From assembly GCF_003001695.1 (NCBI RefSeq), contig NZ_PVYX01000001.1, forward strand, positions 310,001 to 374,000: a DNA stretch of 64,000 nucleotides, written 5' to 3'. This document shows positions 1-7,270 of the stretch, in pieces. The notes below the pieces were generated by a model. It saw only the letters and a program-made list of their open reading frames with translations, was not told where the DNA came from and searched no databases. Position 1 is the first letter of the stretch; every line of letters begins with the position of its first letter. Position numbers and translations under genes: made by a program. The DNA comes from Flagellimonas meridianipacifica (lineage in GTDB: Bacteria; Bacteroidota; Bacteroidia; Flavobacteriales; Flavobacteriaceae).

Positions 1-633
1 TAATTGGTCACGGTCATGATGTCAAAGGATTCACAGTTTTGACCCGGTGCATAATCAGGTCCCGTGATGGTCCATCTTAGTGTGGTGGTGCCTGCACTTC
101 CTTCGGGCAATGTTATGGTGGATGTAGGGGAGTTCGGAAAATTTATGATAACACCGGCACTATTTCCACCATCAATAGTCCATAGACCTGTTTCACCTGG
201 GTTGAGAGGTGTATTTGCTATGATTGATATGTTTCCAGTATTGTCTGGACATGAGGCCACATCTAGACCGGCATCTGCCGTCGTAATGGGCTGCACAGTA
301 ATATCTACATCTTGGAATTGTGTGGTACCATCGGTACAGGTTGCCGTCAGTCTAAAGGAATAGATATTTCCCCCTATCAATCCATTGATAGCTGTGTTAA
401 GATCGGAAGGGTCCGCTATTATTACCGAGGGACCCGCTACTTGAGACCATGTTGGTCCGCTTTGCACCAGACCTGTTGCGGAACCGGAAAGGGTAAAGGG
501 TGAATTTTCGCAAATGGTCTCCGCAACCCCGGCATTGACCGAGCAATTTTGCCCAAAAGTGTCTTGAACCGAAGAAAGCAAAACAACTAAAAATACAAAG
601 GTTACTTTAAATTTACCTGACAATAGAAACATA
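1..633 (-). CDS. secreted repeat protein, 5' part only (PKD/SprB-like)
   Basis: An open frame runs from an ATG at 633 leftward with no stop to the window edge, giving 211 codons. The product starts with a signal peptide (MFLLSGKFKVTFVFLVVLLS, then a likely cut after FGQ near residue 33). Then follow Ig/PKD-like beta modules with paired cysteines, Asn-Ala-Gly and 'TWSQVAGPS' type turns and regularly repeated 'DAGLDVASCPDNTG' motifs. This pattern is usual in large flavobacterial surface adhesins and type IX secretion cargo such as SprB-like proteins. The C-terminal sorting domain would lie outside the window, so export by type IX secretion is inferred only. No function beyond secreted, cysteine-containing repeat protein can be assigned. 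Confidence 0.75.
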
Positions 634-815
634 GCTACAGATGTTTAGATTACATTATTTCAAAGAATTTTCAAACATATTATTAAAATGTCAAAACCAT
701 AACAATATGTTGTCATTCGTCGATAGGATGTTGCCAATACGGGTGTAATCGATGAATGGATTTATAAAAATGTAATTTTATACGTGTTAATTAAATCTTA
801 AGACACACGATTTCA

Positions 816-1145
816 TTGTTTGTCACTTTTGAAGTTTTTGCTTTTATCAATGAAACAACAGGTAATTTTATCCGTGCTTTTTCGAGAGGACCTTACCAAC
901 TATCGGATATAAAGAATTTCATAAATAGGGACTTACTGGCATATTCTCAGAAATGTCCTTTTATAATTTCCTTTGGCAAGGCCCGTTCATTGGATAACCT
1001 ATGGGAATCCAAATTCCATGAAAACATTTTTAAAAAGCATGGTTCAGTGGTGTTTTTTGCGTGGCAACAAGCTACATCCCGAACCTGTAACAACTCGGTT
1101 TGCAATTACAATTTTAAAAATCGCAAGTTGTTCTATAACTTGTAA
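816..1145 (+). CDS. possible small protein, unrecognised
   Basis: The frame is 110 codons long with natural-looking codon use but only a TTG start at 816 and no clear ribosome site. The product (about 109 residues) is rich in Phe, Asn and Lys and has no signal peptide, membrane segment or motif I recognise. It may be a real orphan gene of the island, a decayed fragment of a longer gene, or chance. The next plus-strand gene begins 92 bases downstream. If it is not coding, 634-1237 is an unexplained AT-rich gap. Confidence 0.3.
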   Translation: MFVTFEVFAFINETTGNFIRAFSRGPYQLSDIKNFINRDLLAYSQKCPFIISFGKARSLDNLWESKFHENIFKKHGSVVFFAWQQATSRTCNNSVCNYNFKNRKLFYNL

Positions 1146-1237
1146 ATAAATACTTACAATCGAAGCTGCGTTTCATGATTGTGGGTTTTTATGGGATGGG
1201 AACATAAAACTTGTCTTATTAACGATATATAAGATGT

Positions 1238-1525
1238 ATGAATTTTGAAGAGGCTAAAAAGATTGTACGTGCACACACCTATTTATTGGGAAAAACCGTA
1301 AACGGGATGAAAATTGACGAACTTTTTATTTACCCGCTTGATGAGGCATCTTATTCGGTTTTTATCGCGATGTACCGTACTGCCTTGAACAATGAAGAAT
1401 CGTTAAGGCCATTTATCGAAGAGGAAATGGGCATAAAATGTATTCTTAATAAATCAAGTATTAATATGGGCAATAAAATCCATAGCCTGACCATCAATGA
1501 GGTCAAGAATCTTATCGAGGATTAG
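1238..1525 (+). CDS. hypothetical protein, 95 aa
   Basis: ATG at 1238 follows an A-rich stretch (AACGATATATAAG). The 95-residue product has a balanced, soluble composition and predicted alternating helix and strand: an N-terminal helix (NFEEAKKIVRAH), then short strands around YPLDEASYSVFIAMY, an acidic helix (LRPFIEEEMG) and a C-terminal helix (TINEVKNLIED). I do not recognise the family. It stands alone between the possible small gene at 816 and a 307-base gap, inside the putative island. Confidence 0.6.
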   Translation: MNFEEAKKIVRAHTYLLGKTVNGMKIDELFIYPLDEASYSVFIAMYRTALNNEESLRPFIEEEMGIKCILNKSSINMGNKIHSLTINEVKNLIED

Positions 1526-1832
1526 CGAACTTTTACCAAATTACAAGATTGTCAAATTGCAGCTAAAGAGACCGAAAACACAAAAGAAGAGTATCTTTTT
1601 TGATACGAAACTGACCAATGTTATGTTTGGATTTACTTCACAAGGTCCACTAAACCAAAATTAAGGGAGTGGGTGTACCAAACGACAATAACTGAATTTA
1701 ACGGATTGTTGCTATAACAATGCGGCTTTTTATAAAATCACTGGTTAATGGCAAATTTTGAGAAGGAGAGTGGATTCCAAAGACAGGTTCGTTTTATGAC
1801 ATTAATCCGTTACTAAGAATGGTGACAGAAGA
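1526..1832. other. intergenic gap, nothing recognised
   Basis: These 307 bases separate the small plus-strand gene from the end of the minus-strand Crp operon. I see no tRNA, no convincing hairpin with a T-run and no open frame of note on either strand. Confidence 0.5.
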
Positions 1833-2309
1833 TTATTTATTCCGTATTCGTTGCTTTTGTTCAGTTAGAAAATCCCTTATCAAGCGAATCTGTGCATCAA
1901 TATCCTTAATCTTGATAATTTGATAGATAATGCTCCGCTTTTTGCCATCGGTCAGCTTGTTGAAAATCGCTCTTGATTCCGGTTCCTGTTCCAAGAAAAC
2001 AGCAAGCACCTCTGGCATATCGACCCCTAACTGGTCTGGGTCTTCCTCTATTTGATAATGTACTTGGTCACCTAGTTCCTTTTCGAGCGCGTCAAGATAC
2101 TTGCCTGCAACGATGATGAAAAAGTTTCCATCTCCCAGATGGTTCAATCCACAGCGGTAGGATACCTTCTCGTCGATGGTACATATCATTCGGGTAGCTC
2201 TTTTGCGACTGAACTGGTTGATAATATTCGCGTTCAATCTTAAATAATAATAACCGCCCTTGCGTTTTTCAAGTTGCTTGATGGTCTGCTCCCCTTGGTA
2301 AGATTTCAT
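1833..2309 (-). CDS. DUF1905 / YdeI-like protein
   Basis: A 158-residue soluble protein. The N-terminal part (residues about 15-95) matches what I know of DUF1905: YYLRLNANIINQF, KRATRMICTID, YRCGLNHLGDGNFFIIV. The C-terminal part (about 100-155) is the helical YdeI/OmpD-associated segment, with PEVLAVFLEQ followed by LTDGKKRSIIYQI. The biochemical role of the family is not settled; YdeI-type proteins have been linked to stress and bacteriocin protection. Its ATG overlaps the stop of the SRPBCC gene upstream by four bases (ATGA), so the two are translationally coupled. The gene is the last of a three-gene minus-strand unit led by a Crp-type regulator. Confidence 0.85.
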   Translation of the reverse strand: MKSYQGEQTIKQLEKRKGGYYYLRLNANIINQFSRKRATRMICTIDEKVSYRCGLNHLGDGNFFIIVAGKYLDALEKELGDQVHYQIEEDPDQLGVDMPEVLAVFLEQEPESRAIFNKLTDGKKRSIIYQIIKIKDIDAQIRLIRDFLTEQKQRIRNK

Positions 2310-2848
2310 TGGCTATCGCTCTCTACAAATTTTTTGAGCCCCGCAAGATCTTTGAGGTGCATCTTGTGGACCCATTTGGTTATTCCACCAATATACGCAA
2401 TCAAGAACTGGGGTTTTTTCAGGGTCTCATCGAACCAAAGGTTGACCTGGGTATGCTGCCCATGCAGTGGTTTGAGTATGAAGTGCAGCCTTACGTCCTC
2501 CTCGAACGGTACAACATCACTCTTTAAAAAGAAACTGACCTTTTCATTGGGGACAAGATGCGTGATTTCCTGATAACCGAACTGCTTGCCCTTTCTATTC
2601 AAGAACACGGTCTGTGCGCCAATTTGCCCATCCACGTTTTTGACGGCGCAAAGGGAGTTGGTCTCGGATGGCCATGCAGACCAATTCATCAGCCGCTCTT
2701 GGTACCTAATTGCATCATACACTTTTTCAACGGTAGCGTTTACGTTTATGGTTTCTATGTACTGTACTTTTTTTGGGAGTACAATTATGAGTACTATAGT
2801 TGCGGTCAAAAGACCGGTACCTATGGAGATAAGTATTGTTGCCAACAT
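2306..2848 (-). CDS. SRPBCC (START-like) family protein with N-terminal anchor
   Basis: The frame is open from an ATG at 2884, but the second ATG at 2848 (MLATILISIGTG) is the better start, because it begins directly with a hydrophobic segment (about 20 residues) that anchors the protein in the membrane. The rest is a single SRPBCC/polyketide-cyclase fold: INVNATVEKVYDAI in strand/helix 1, then a 'MNWSAWP' segment and a C-terminal long helix ending KKFVESDSQ. Such proteins bind hydrophobic ligands; the ligand here is unknown. It lies between the Crp-type regulator (67 bases upstream with this start) and the DUF1905 gene (four-base overlap), which suggests one operon. Confidence 0.8.
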   Translation of the reverse strand: MLATILISIGTGLLTATIVLIIVLPKKVQYIETINVNATVEKVYDAIRYQERLMNWSAWPSETNSLCAVKNVDGQIGAQTVFLNRKGKQFGYQEITHLVPNEKVSFFLKSDVVPFEEDVRLHFILKPLHGQHTQVNLWFDETLKKPQFLIAYIGGITKWVHKMHLKDLAGLKKFVESDSQ

Positions 2849-2915
2849 ATTAACTAGTTTATGACAACAAATGTACTCGGTCAAAATATCCGATTTTTTG
2901 CCCTAGATCAAAAAA

Positions 2916-3479
2916 TCAGCTCCTCCTTCCACGGACCCTGCTCAGAGTGCTCTGGGTAATTCCTATAAAACTGGAGATGTACTTCAGAGGATATTTGGCC
3001 ACCCAATTTTTTTCGTTTTCTACCCTGCGGTAACGTTCTACTGCATCATCGCTCTGAAAGGAGATAAGGTTTCTTGACATACTGGCAAAACCCTCCTCAA
3101 CGGTCCTGCGCAATAAAGTATTGTAGGCTGGCAGGGTAGCGGCCAATTTATCGCTCTTGCTTTTTTCAATGGAATAGACCAAACTATCCTCAACAGTTTC
3201 TATCGATACAAGTGCAGGTGTTTGGTTCAGATAACTGTCCATTTCGGTGAATACCTGGCCCTCGGTTGCCATCCAAACGGTGTAATCTTTATCACCCTTT
3301 AAATAATAGAGACGAACCGTTCCCTTTTCGATTAAGAAATACTGGTTACAGAAATGTTTCTGCTTTAAAAGGAACCGGCCTTTTGGCAATGAAAGAAGCG
3401 TCAGGTTTTCATAGATTTTTGAAACGTCTTCATCGGTTCCATCGGATAGTCTAATTATTTCGGTTCTTAGTTGGTTCAT
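2916..3479 (-). CDS. Crp/Fnr family transcriptional regulator
   Basis: A 187-residue cyclic-nucleotide-binding-type regulator. Residues about 25-115 form the beta-roll (LLSLPKGRFLLKQ, NQYFLIEKGTVRLYY, VFTEMDSYL). The long dimerisation helix follows (LPAYNTLLRRTVEEGF), and the C-terminus holds a short helix-turn-helix, YISSFIGITQSTLSRVR. The Arg/Glu pair needed for cAMP contact is not obvious, as is common in Bacteroidota members, so a different or no ligand is likely. It is the first gene of the unit with the SRPBCC and DUF1905 genes and probably controls them. It is transcribed away from the mobilisation region. Confidence 0.88.
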   Translation of the reverse strand: MNQLRTEIIRLSDGTDEDVSKIYENLTLLSLPKGRFLLKQKHFCNQYFLIEKGTVRLYYLKGDKDYTVWMATEGQVFTEMDSYLNQTPALVSIETVEDSLVYSIEKSKSDKLAATLPAYNTLLRRTVEEGFASMSRNLISFQSDDAVERYRRVENEKNWVAKYPLKYISSFIGITQSTLSRVRGRRS

Positions 3480-3666
3480 TGTTCAGGATTGAACAGTAAT
3501 TTATAAATTATTTACGAGTTCCAAATAAGGGCCGTTTTAAAGGACAACATTATGAATTCAATATGCCCCAAAGGTATAAGTCCCATTCTTGGTCTTTTTT
3601 AATAATATCGGTAATTGACCTTTTATGGGAGACTTTACAGATTGAAAATAACCGACTTAAATGAGG

Positions 3667-3760
3667 CCCAAATCTTACCAGGATTTACCTGCGCCGGATC
3701 CTGTTTGATTTTTGTAGTGTTCGGGAAGATAAGCGTAAACCAAAAATCAAGTAGGGCGCA
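3667..3760 (+). other. oriT-like element, left copy
   Basis: This 94-base segment recurs in inverted orientation at 5563-5656. In order it shows CCCAAATCTTACC (3667-3679), a TGCGC box, GGATCCTG (3696-3703), a 10-base stem TTGATTTTTG (3705-3714) with its perfect partner CAAAAATCAA (3741-3750), a 26-base loop containing GATAAGCGT, and AGGGCGCA (3753-3760). ATCCTG is the known nick-site hexamer of IncP/MOBP-type relaxases, and the neighbouring gene encodes an HxHxH relaxase, so an origin of transfer is the best reading. Cleavage itself is inferred. Confidence 0.55.
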
Positions 3761-3953
3761 TTTACTTATGCCCTTTTGAAGTCGTGATTTTTCATTGGAC
3801 TGATTATTTTCTTTTCTTAAAACTGTACTGTTTCCCTCTTTCCTTTGGGATTCTTTTAAAAGGATTCCTTTTCCTTAGTTAAAAACAGGGTACTTTTTAT
3901 CCCTTTTTGACTTTGCTGCTACTTTGAAGTTGGGTGGCAATTCAAGATGTGTC

Positions 3954-3967
3954 ATTGTCATGACAAT
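3954..3967. promoter_or_regulatory. perfect 14-bp palindrome ATTGTCATGACAAT
   Basis: A perfect dyad 40 bases before the preferred ATG (4008) of the MobC-like gene. The position suits an operator or accessory-protein binding site that autoregulates the mobilisation operon. Function is inferred. Confidence 0.4.
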
Positions 3968-4007
3968 CTTGCTTTTTCTCCCGCTGGTCGCAAAAGAAAA
4001 ATGGGAA

Positions 4008-4304
4008 ATGAAAAGGGAACATATTCAATTTAGATGTAGCATCTATGAGAAGAAAATGCTCAAGCTTAAGGCCAAAAGGGCTGGACTTTCTCTTTCCGAA
4101 TATTGCCGTGGTTCCGCCCTTGGTCATAGCATCATCGAACGCCTGACCCCAGAACAATTGGAACATTATTCCATGCTGGTGAAATACAAGAACAATTTCA
4201 AACGGATAAGCAATATGTTCAAAAAAAGAGATCCAAGGCTTGCCAAGGAAGTTAAGGAATTAGCTATTCAGATAAGGAACCACCTTTACAACTTCAATAG
4301 ATGA
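4008..4304 (+). CDS. MobC-like mobilisation accessory protein
   Basis: With the ATG at 4008 the product has 98 residues, begins MKREHIQFRCSIYEKKML and has the ribbon-helix-helix look of relaxosome accessory proteins (strand IQFRCSI, helix YEKKMLKLKAKRAG, turn LSLSEYCRGSALG). It is basic and ends in a helical tail. The frame is open upstream to 3924, but that part would encode a hydrophobic stretch (VIVMTILLFLPLV) foreign to the family, so the later start is chosen. The stop overlaps the relaxase ATG by four bases. The role is to bind the origin of transfer and recruit or position the relaxase; this is known for the family and inferred here. Confidence 0.8.
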   Translation: MKREHIQFRCSIYEKKMLKLKAKRAGLSLSEYCRGSALGHSIIERLTPEQLEHYSMLVKYKNNFKRISNMFKKRDPRLAKEVKELAIQIRNHLYNFNR

Positions 4305-5170
4305 TAGGGAAGGGAAAATCCATATCACATACCAGGGCATCCATCTCCTATGGATGGAACCAGGAGAAGGATGCAGAAATCATTCATAGTCAACATTTGG
4401 CCGGGGAGAACCCTAAGGAGATTACGGAAGAATTTAAAATCGTTCAATCACAGAACCCACGAACCCAGAAGAACACACTGAGCTTCGTGCTGAGCCCCAG
4501 TATCGAGGATGGTAAGCGTCTATCAAAACAGAAACTAAGTAATCTTACCAAAAAGTTCATCAAGGCCATGGGGCTAAAGGAAAGGCAGGCCATAGCATTT
4601 GTACATCGGGACAAGGAACATACCCATATCCATTTATACGTCAACCGTATAGGGTTTGACGGAAAAGCATACAAGGACAGCTTCATCGGAAAGAGGAGCC
4701 AGCAAATGGCCCATGAGGTGGCAAAGGAAATGGGATTGACCACTGCAAGGGATGTCCAACACCAAAGACTTGACAAAGTCAAACAGATAAGGAACGAAAT
4801 AAAGCGGGTACATGAAGAAGTGATGCGATCGGAAAGACCGAAAAGTCTTGATGCCTATATCAAGTCAATGGAAGAAAATGGTATCAAAGTAATCCCCAGT
4901 ATCAACAGGCAACAGAAACTTCAGGGATTTCGGTTTCAGTACAAGGGACAAAACCTTAAGGGAAGCGAAGTACATCGTTCCATGTCGGCAGGAAGAATAG
5001 TCGCCCAAATCTCAGACACCACCAACAAGGTAATTAATAAGTCAAAAGTACCAACAGCAAAGTTGGCGGGAAAAACAATCGAATTGGGCACTAATATCGC
5101 AATGGCCTTGGCAAAAAGGTTCGCGAAGAAAGCCATTAAAAGAGCCATTGACCAGGGCATCGGAATTTAA
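4301..5170 (+). CDS. relaxase / mobilisation nuclease (MOBP type)
   Basis: A 289-residue relaxase-domain protein. Y17 in the N-terminal motif (ASISYGWN) is the likely nucleophile. The metal-binding three-histidine motif is H107-T-H109-I-H111 followed by LYVNRIG, as in VirD2/MobA-like enzymes of Bacteroidota mobilisable elements. The C-terminal third (from about residue 150) is basic and helical and probably contacts DNA or the coupling protein. It nicks one strand at oriT and pilots it into a recipient using another element's mating apparatus. At 289 residues it is a short relaxase without helicase or primase domains. It is translationally coupled to the MobC-like gene (ATGA). Confidence 0.9.
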   Translation: MIGKGKSISHTRASISYGWNQEKDAEIIHSQHLAGENPKEITEEFKIVQSQNPRTQKNTLSFVLSPSIEDGKRLSKQKLSNLTKKFIKAMGLKERQAIAFVHRDKEHTHIHLYVNRIGFDGKAYKDSFIGKRSQQMAHEVAKEMGLTTARDVQHQRLDKVKQIRNEIKRVHEEVMRSERPKSLDAYIKSMEENGIKVIPSINRQQKLQGFRFQYKGQNLKGSEVHRSMSAGRIVAQISDTTNKVINKSKVPTAKLAGKTIELGTNIAMALAKRFAKKAIKRAIDQGIGI

Positions 5171-5182
5171 AAATAAAGGACA

Positions 5183-5560
5183 ATGAAAAAACTGGATGAC
5201 ATTATGGAACTGCTGACTGACGAAATCAACGGGTTCCAGAATTCAATCAAAAAATTGGAAGGCCTATCCAAAGGTCTAAATGAGGTAAAAGTGGATACTT
5301 CCAAGTTGGAATATCTCCTAAAAGAACACCTTAGGCACCAGGAAAGGGTTCAGTCACAGAATATGAAAACATTAAACCATATCGATAAGAAACTGAAACG
5401 GACCAAGCTCATTCCCAAATGGTTGTTGGTGCTCTTTCTATCCGTGCTAATTATACTGAGCATGACAATTGGATATTTGAGTCTTCAAGTGGTTCAATCA
5501 AACAAAAAGGAAAAAGCTCTCGCAATGAAAGAAAGAGTGGAACTTCAAAATCAACAGTAG
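5183..5560 (+). CDS. mobilisation-module membrane/coiled-coil protein
   Basis: A 125-residue protein beginning MKKLDDIMELLTDEING, 12 bases after the relaxase stop. Residues 1-70 are predicted to form helices or coiled coil (DDIMELLTDEINGFQNSIKK, LRHQERVQSQNMK), residues about 80-102 form one membrane span (WLLVLFLSVLIILSMTIGYLS), and a charged tail follows. Proteins of this shape often close Bacteroidota mob operons; the role may be to bring the relaxosome to the membrane or coupling protein, which is inference. The gene ends directly at the right oriT-like copy. Confidence 0.75.
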   Translation: MKKLDDIMELLTDEINGFQNSIKKLEGLSKGLNEVKVDTSKLEYLLKEHLRHQERVQSQNMKTLNHIDKKLKRTKLIPKWLLVLFLSVLIILSMTIGYLSLQVVQSNKKEKALAMKERVELQNQQ

Positions 5561-5562
5561 GT

Positions 5563-5656
5563 TGCGCCCTTTTCCGATTTTACTTCACGCTTATCCCTCG
5601 AAACGCTATAAAATCGGAACAGGATCCATGCGCAAAGTTTAGGGGTAAGATTTGGG
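5563..5656 (-). other. oriT-like element, right (inverted) copy
   Basis: Read on the minus strand this segment aligns over all 94 bases with 3667-3760. The ends CCCAAATCTTACC and AGGGCGCA and the core GGATCCTG are identical, and the loop matches at 18 of 26 positions including GATAAGCGT. The stem is a different sequence but still perfectly paired (TTCCGATTTTA with TAAAATCGGAA), so pairing is conserved although the bases changed. It lies between the stop of the mob operon (5560) and the integrase stop (5666). It may be a second origin of transfer or a replication/termination site; a terminal repeat is also possible. Confidence 0.55.
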
Positions 5657-5665
5657 AACAATTGT

Positions 5666-6868
5666 TTAAAAGTTGACTACCTTATCGAGGGCCTCATCAG
5701 CATCTTTTTTCATGAAACTTGCTTGGTAAGCAACTGTTGTGGTTATTGAAGAATGTCGATAAAGTTTCTGTAACATCTGAATGGGTATTTTATCGCCCGA
5801 AATGTTTCCAAAAGTGTGTCTCGCAATATGCATGCTCAACCTTTTATCAATACCTACAGTTAACGCGACAAGCTGCAATCTTCTATTTAAAGTTCTAGTA
5901 ACTGTTCTTGTTCTAACCAACAACTCCCGCTTATCGGATAAGTCTGTTCCATATAGGTAAGGAAAAACCAAATCCGATTTGGAATCATGTTTATACGAAT
6001 CTAAAATCACCTGTGCTTTTAAAGGAATTTTTAAAGACACTAGTTTTTGGTTCTTGTTCATACGGTACAACAACCTTCCATCTTTAAAATCTGACCATTT
6101 CAAAAGCAATACATCACTCACTCTTATTCCCGCAAAATAAAAACTGATAAGCCAAACATTCAATGCTGCCTGTTGAGCATCCGTCAATCCTTTCGCATTT
6201 TCCAAAATCTTCACTTCCTCTTTCGAAAGACCTATTTTCTCGGATTCAGGTATCCGAATTTGGATTTTACTTTTTCCAAAAGGATAGTGTTTCCTTTCAA
6301 CAATGGATTCTGAGATAGCGAGATTGAAAATCTTCCTTATCAGAATCATATAATTTGCAGCAGTTCTAGGTCTTCTAAGTTCCTGGTGGAGAATAAAGCT
6401 TTCAAAGTTTTTTAAAAGAAAAACAGTGATTTCCTCGAAATAGAGTTTTTCCTTCCCAACAAAACTCATGAATTTGGATACTCTTCCTTTTTGGGTTTGA
6501 TATTGTCTTAGCTTATCAGCATTTTTTAGGTTTTCAAGATGAAGCTTCGCAACTTCAAAAAAATCCAATTTATCTGTACCAATAATATCTTGCTTAATAT
6601 TTGATGCTGTTGAGTGTCCATTCTGGATCTCTATAGCTATCATACTATTATTGGCCTCTGACAGTTTGTTTAAAATAAGACTATTTAGCATTATGGAATT
6701 CGGGTGAGATTTTTTCACCCTTTTATTCTTCTCATCCCAATATTTCTCATCAATATATTGTCCAATAAAAAGATAACTTGCCTTACGGTTCTTTGTAATT
6801 CTTATTGCTATGGGATACTTATTTTGTTTGTTAGGTTTCTTTCTAAGAACGACCTGTACGCTTGACAT
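5666..6868 (-). CDS. tyrosine-type site-specific integrase
   Basis: A 400-residue Bacteroidota integrase. Residues 1-90 form the arm-binding domain (IAIRITKNRKASYLFIG, KYWDEKNKRVKKSHPN). Residues about 100-200 form the SAM-like core-binding domain, and 210-400 the catalytic domain. R249 (AGIRVSDVL), H347-x-x-R350 (MHIARHTFG), H372 and the nucleophile Y381 (TTTVAYQAS) are all present, so the enzyme looks intact. It sits at the island's right end, reads inward, and its start lies about 160 bases from a tRNA-Met 3' fragment, the usual layout for an integrase that targets that tRNA gene. Confidence 0.93.
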   Translation of the reverse strand: MSSVQVVLRKKPNKQNKYPIAIRITKNRKASYLFIGQYIDEKYWDEKNKRVKKSHPNSIMLNSLILNKLSEANNSMIAIEIQNGHSTASNIKQDIIGTDKLDFFEVAKLHLENLKNADKLRQYQTQKGRVSKFMSFVGKEKLYFEEITVFLLKNFESFILHQELRRPRTAANYMILIRKIFNLAISESIVERKHYPFGKSKIQIRIPESEKIGLSKEEVKILENAKGLTDAQQAALNVWLISFYFAGIRVSDVLLLKWSDFKDGRLLYRMNKNQKLVSLKIPLKAQVILDSYKHDSKSDLVFPYLYGTDLSDKRELLVRTRTVTRTLNRRLQLVALTVGIDKRLSMHIARHTFGNISGDKIPIQMLQKLYRHSSITTTVAYQASFMKKDADEALDKVVNF

Positions 6869-6888
6869 ATCAATATACTTTTATACAA

Positions 6889-6924
6889 GGTACAAAATTA
6901 TGGGTACAACATAGGTACAACATA
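6889..6924. repeat. direct repeats GGTACAA upstream of the integrase
   Basis: GGTACAA occurs at 6889, 6903 and 6914; the last two are extended to GGTACAACATA. They lie just upstream of the integrase start, between it and the attachment site. They are candidates for integrase arm-binding sites or for autoregulation. AT-rich DNA (about 6925-7025) follows. Confidence 0.4.
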
Positions 6925-7027
6925 TTATGATATTAAATGCACTTTTTTGATTTCAAAAAATATATATTAATCTTTAATTAATTGATTTTCAGTAATATTA
7001 ATTTAAAATAAGATTTTAACGTAAATT

Positions 7028-7070
7028 CTCATAACCCGAAGGTCGCTGGTTCGAGTCCAGTCCCCGCTAC
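7028..7070 (+). other. attachment site: 3' fragment of initiator tRNA-Met
   Basis: The segment CTCATAACCC is the anticodon loop (CAT) plus the 3' side of the anticodon stem of an initiator-type tRNA-Met. It is followed by a variable loop, a T arm with the GGTTCGAGTCC core and the acceptor 3' strand CCCCGCTA. No D arm or 5' acceptor strand precedes it; instead there is AT-rich DNA. It is therefore the displaced tRNA end left at the distal junction of an integrated element, and it still carries the tRNA terminator downstream. The intact tRNA should lie at the other junction, which I do not find in the window. Confidence 0.8.
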
Positions 7071-7080
7071 TAAAAAAGAA

Positions 7081-7110
7081 AGGCTTCACGAAAATGTGAA
7101 GCCTTTTTTA
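7081..7110 (+). terminator. rho-independent terminator of the tRNA-Met
   Basis: Perfect 9-bp stem AGGCTTCAC (7081-7089) with GTGAAGCCT (7096-7104), six-base loop and a following T-run on the plus strand. Confidence 0.85.
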
Positions 7111-7270
7111 TTTTAGCTGGATGCAACAGCCTGCTATTTTATGGTTCCATTTCAGACGAGTTCATTCGATATACCCCTTACTGATATTTAATAATTTTAG
7201 ACGCTACGGCTCAATAAACCTACTAACAAACCCTGTTTCAGGCGGACTTTTTGTTTTAAGGGATTCGAGC

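Larger units (their letters stand above)
3480..4007. other. non-coding region in front of the mobilisation genes
   Basis: These 528 bases hold the promoter side of the Crp-type gene (left), the oriT-like copy at 3667-3760, an imperfect palindrome centred on TTTTAAAA at 3847-3868 and a perfect palindrome at 3954-3967. An ATG-started reading of 3924-4007 in frame with the mobilisation gene is possible but gives a poor, hydrophobic 28-residue leader that I regard as non-coding. Confidence 0.5.

Noticed and set aside
3753-3777. AGGGCGCA...TGCCCT hairpin with TTTT as a terminator
   Set aside because: The left arm is the conserved end of the oriT-like element and the stem has a bulge; a terminator is not needed to explain it.
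3924-4007. N-terminal extension of the MobC-like protein
   Set aside because: It encodes a hydrophobic stretch not seen in ribbon-helix-helix mobilisation proteins and covers a perfect palindrome; the ATG at 4008 fits better.
7028-7070. Complete tRNA-Met gene
   Set aside because: Only the anticodon loop, T arm and acceptor 3' strand are present; the D arm and 5' strand are missing.
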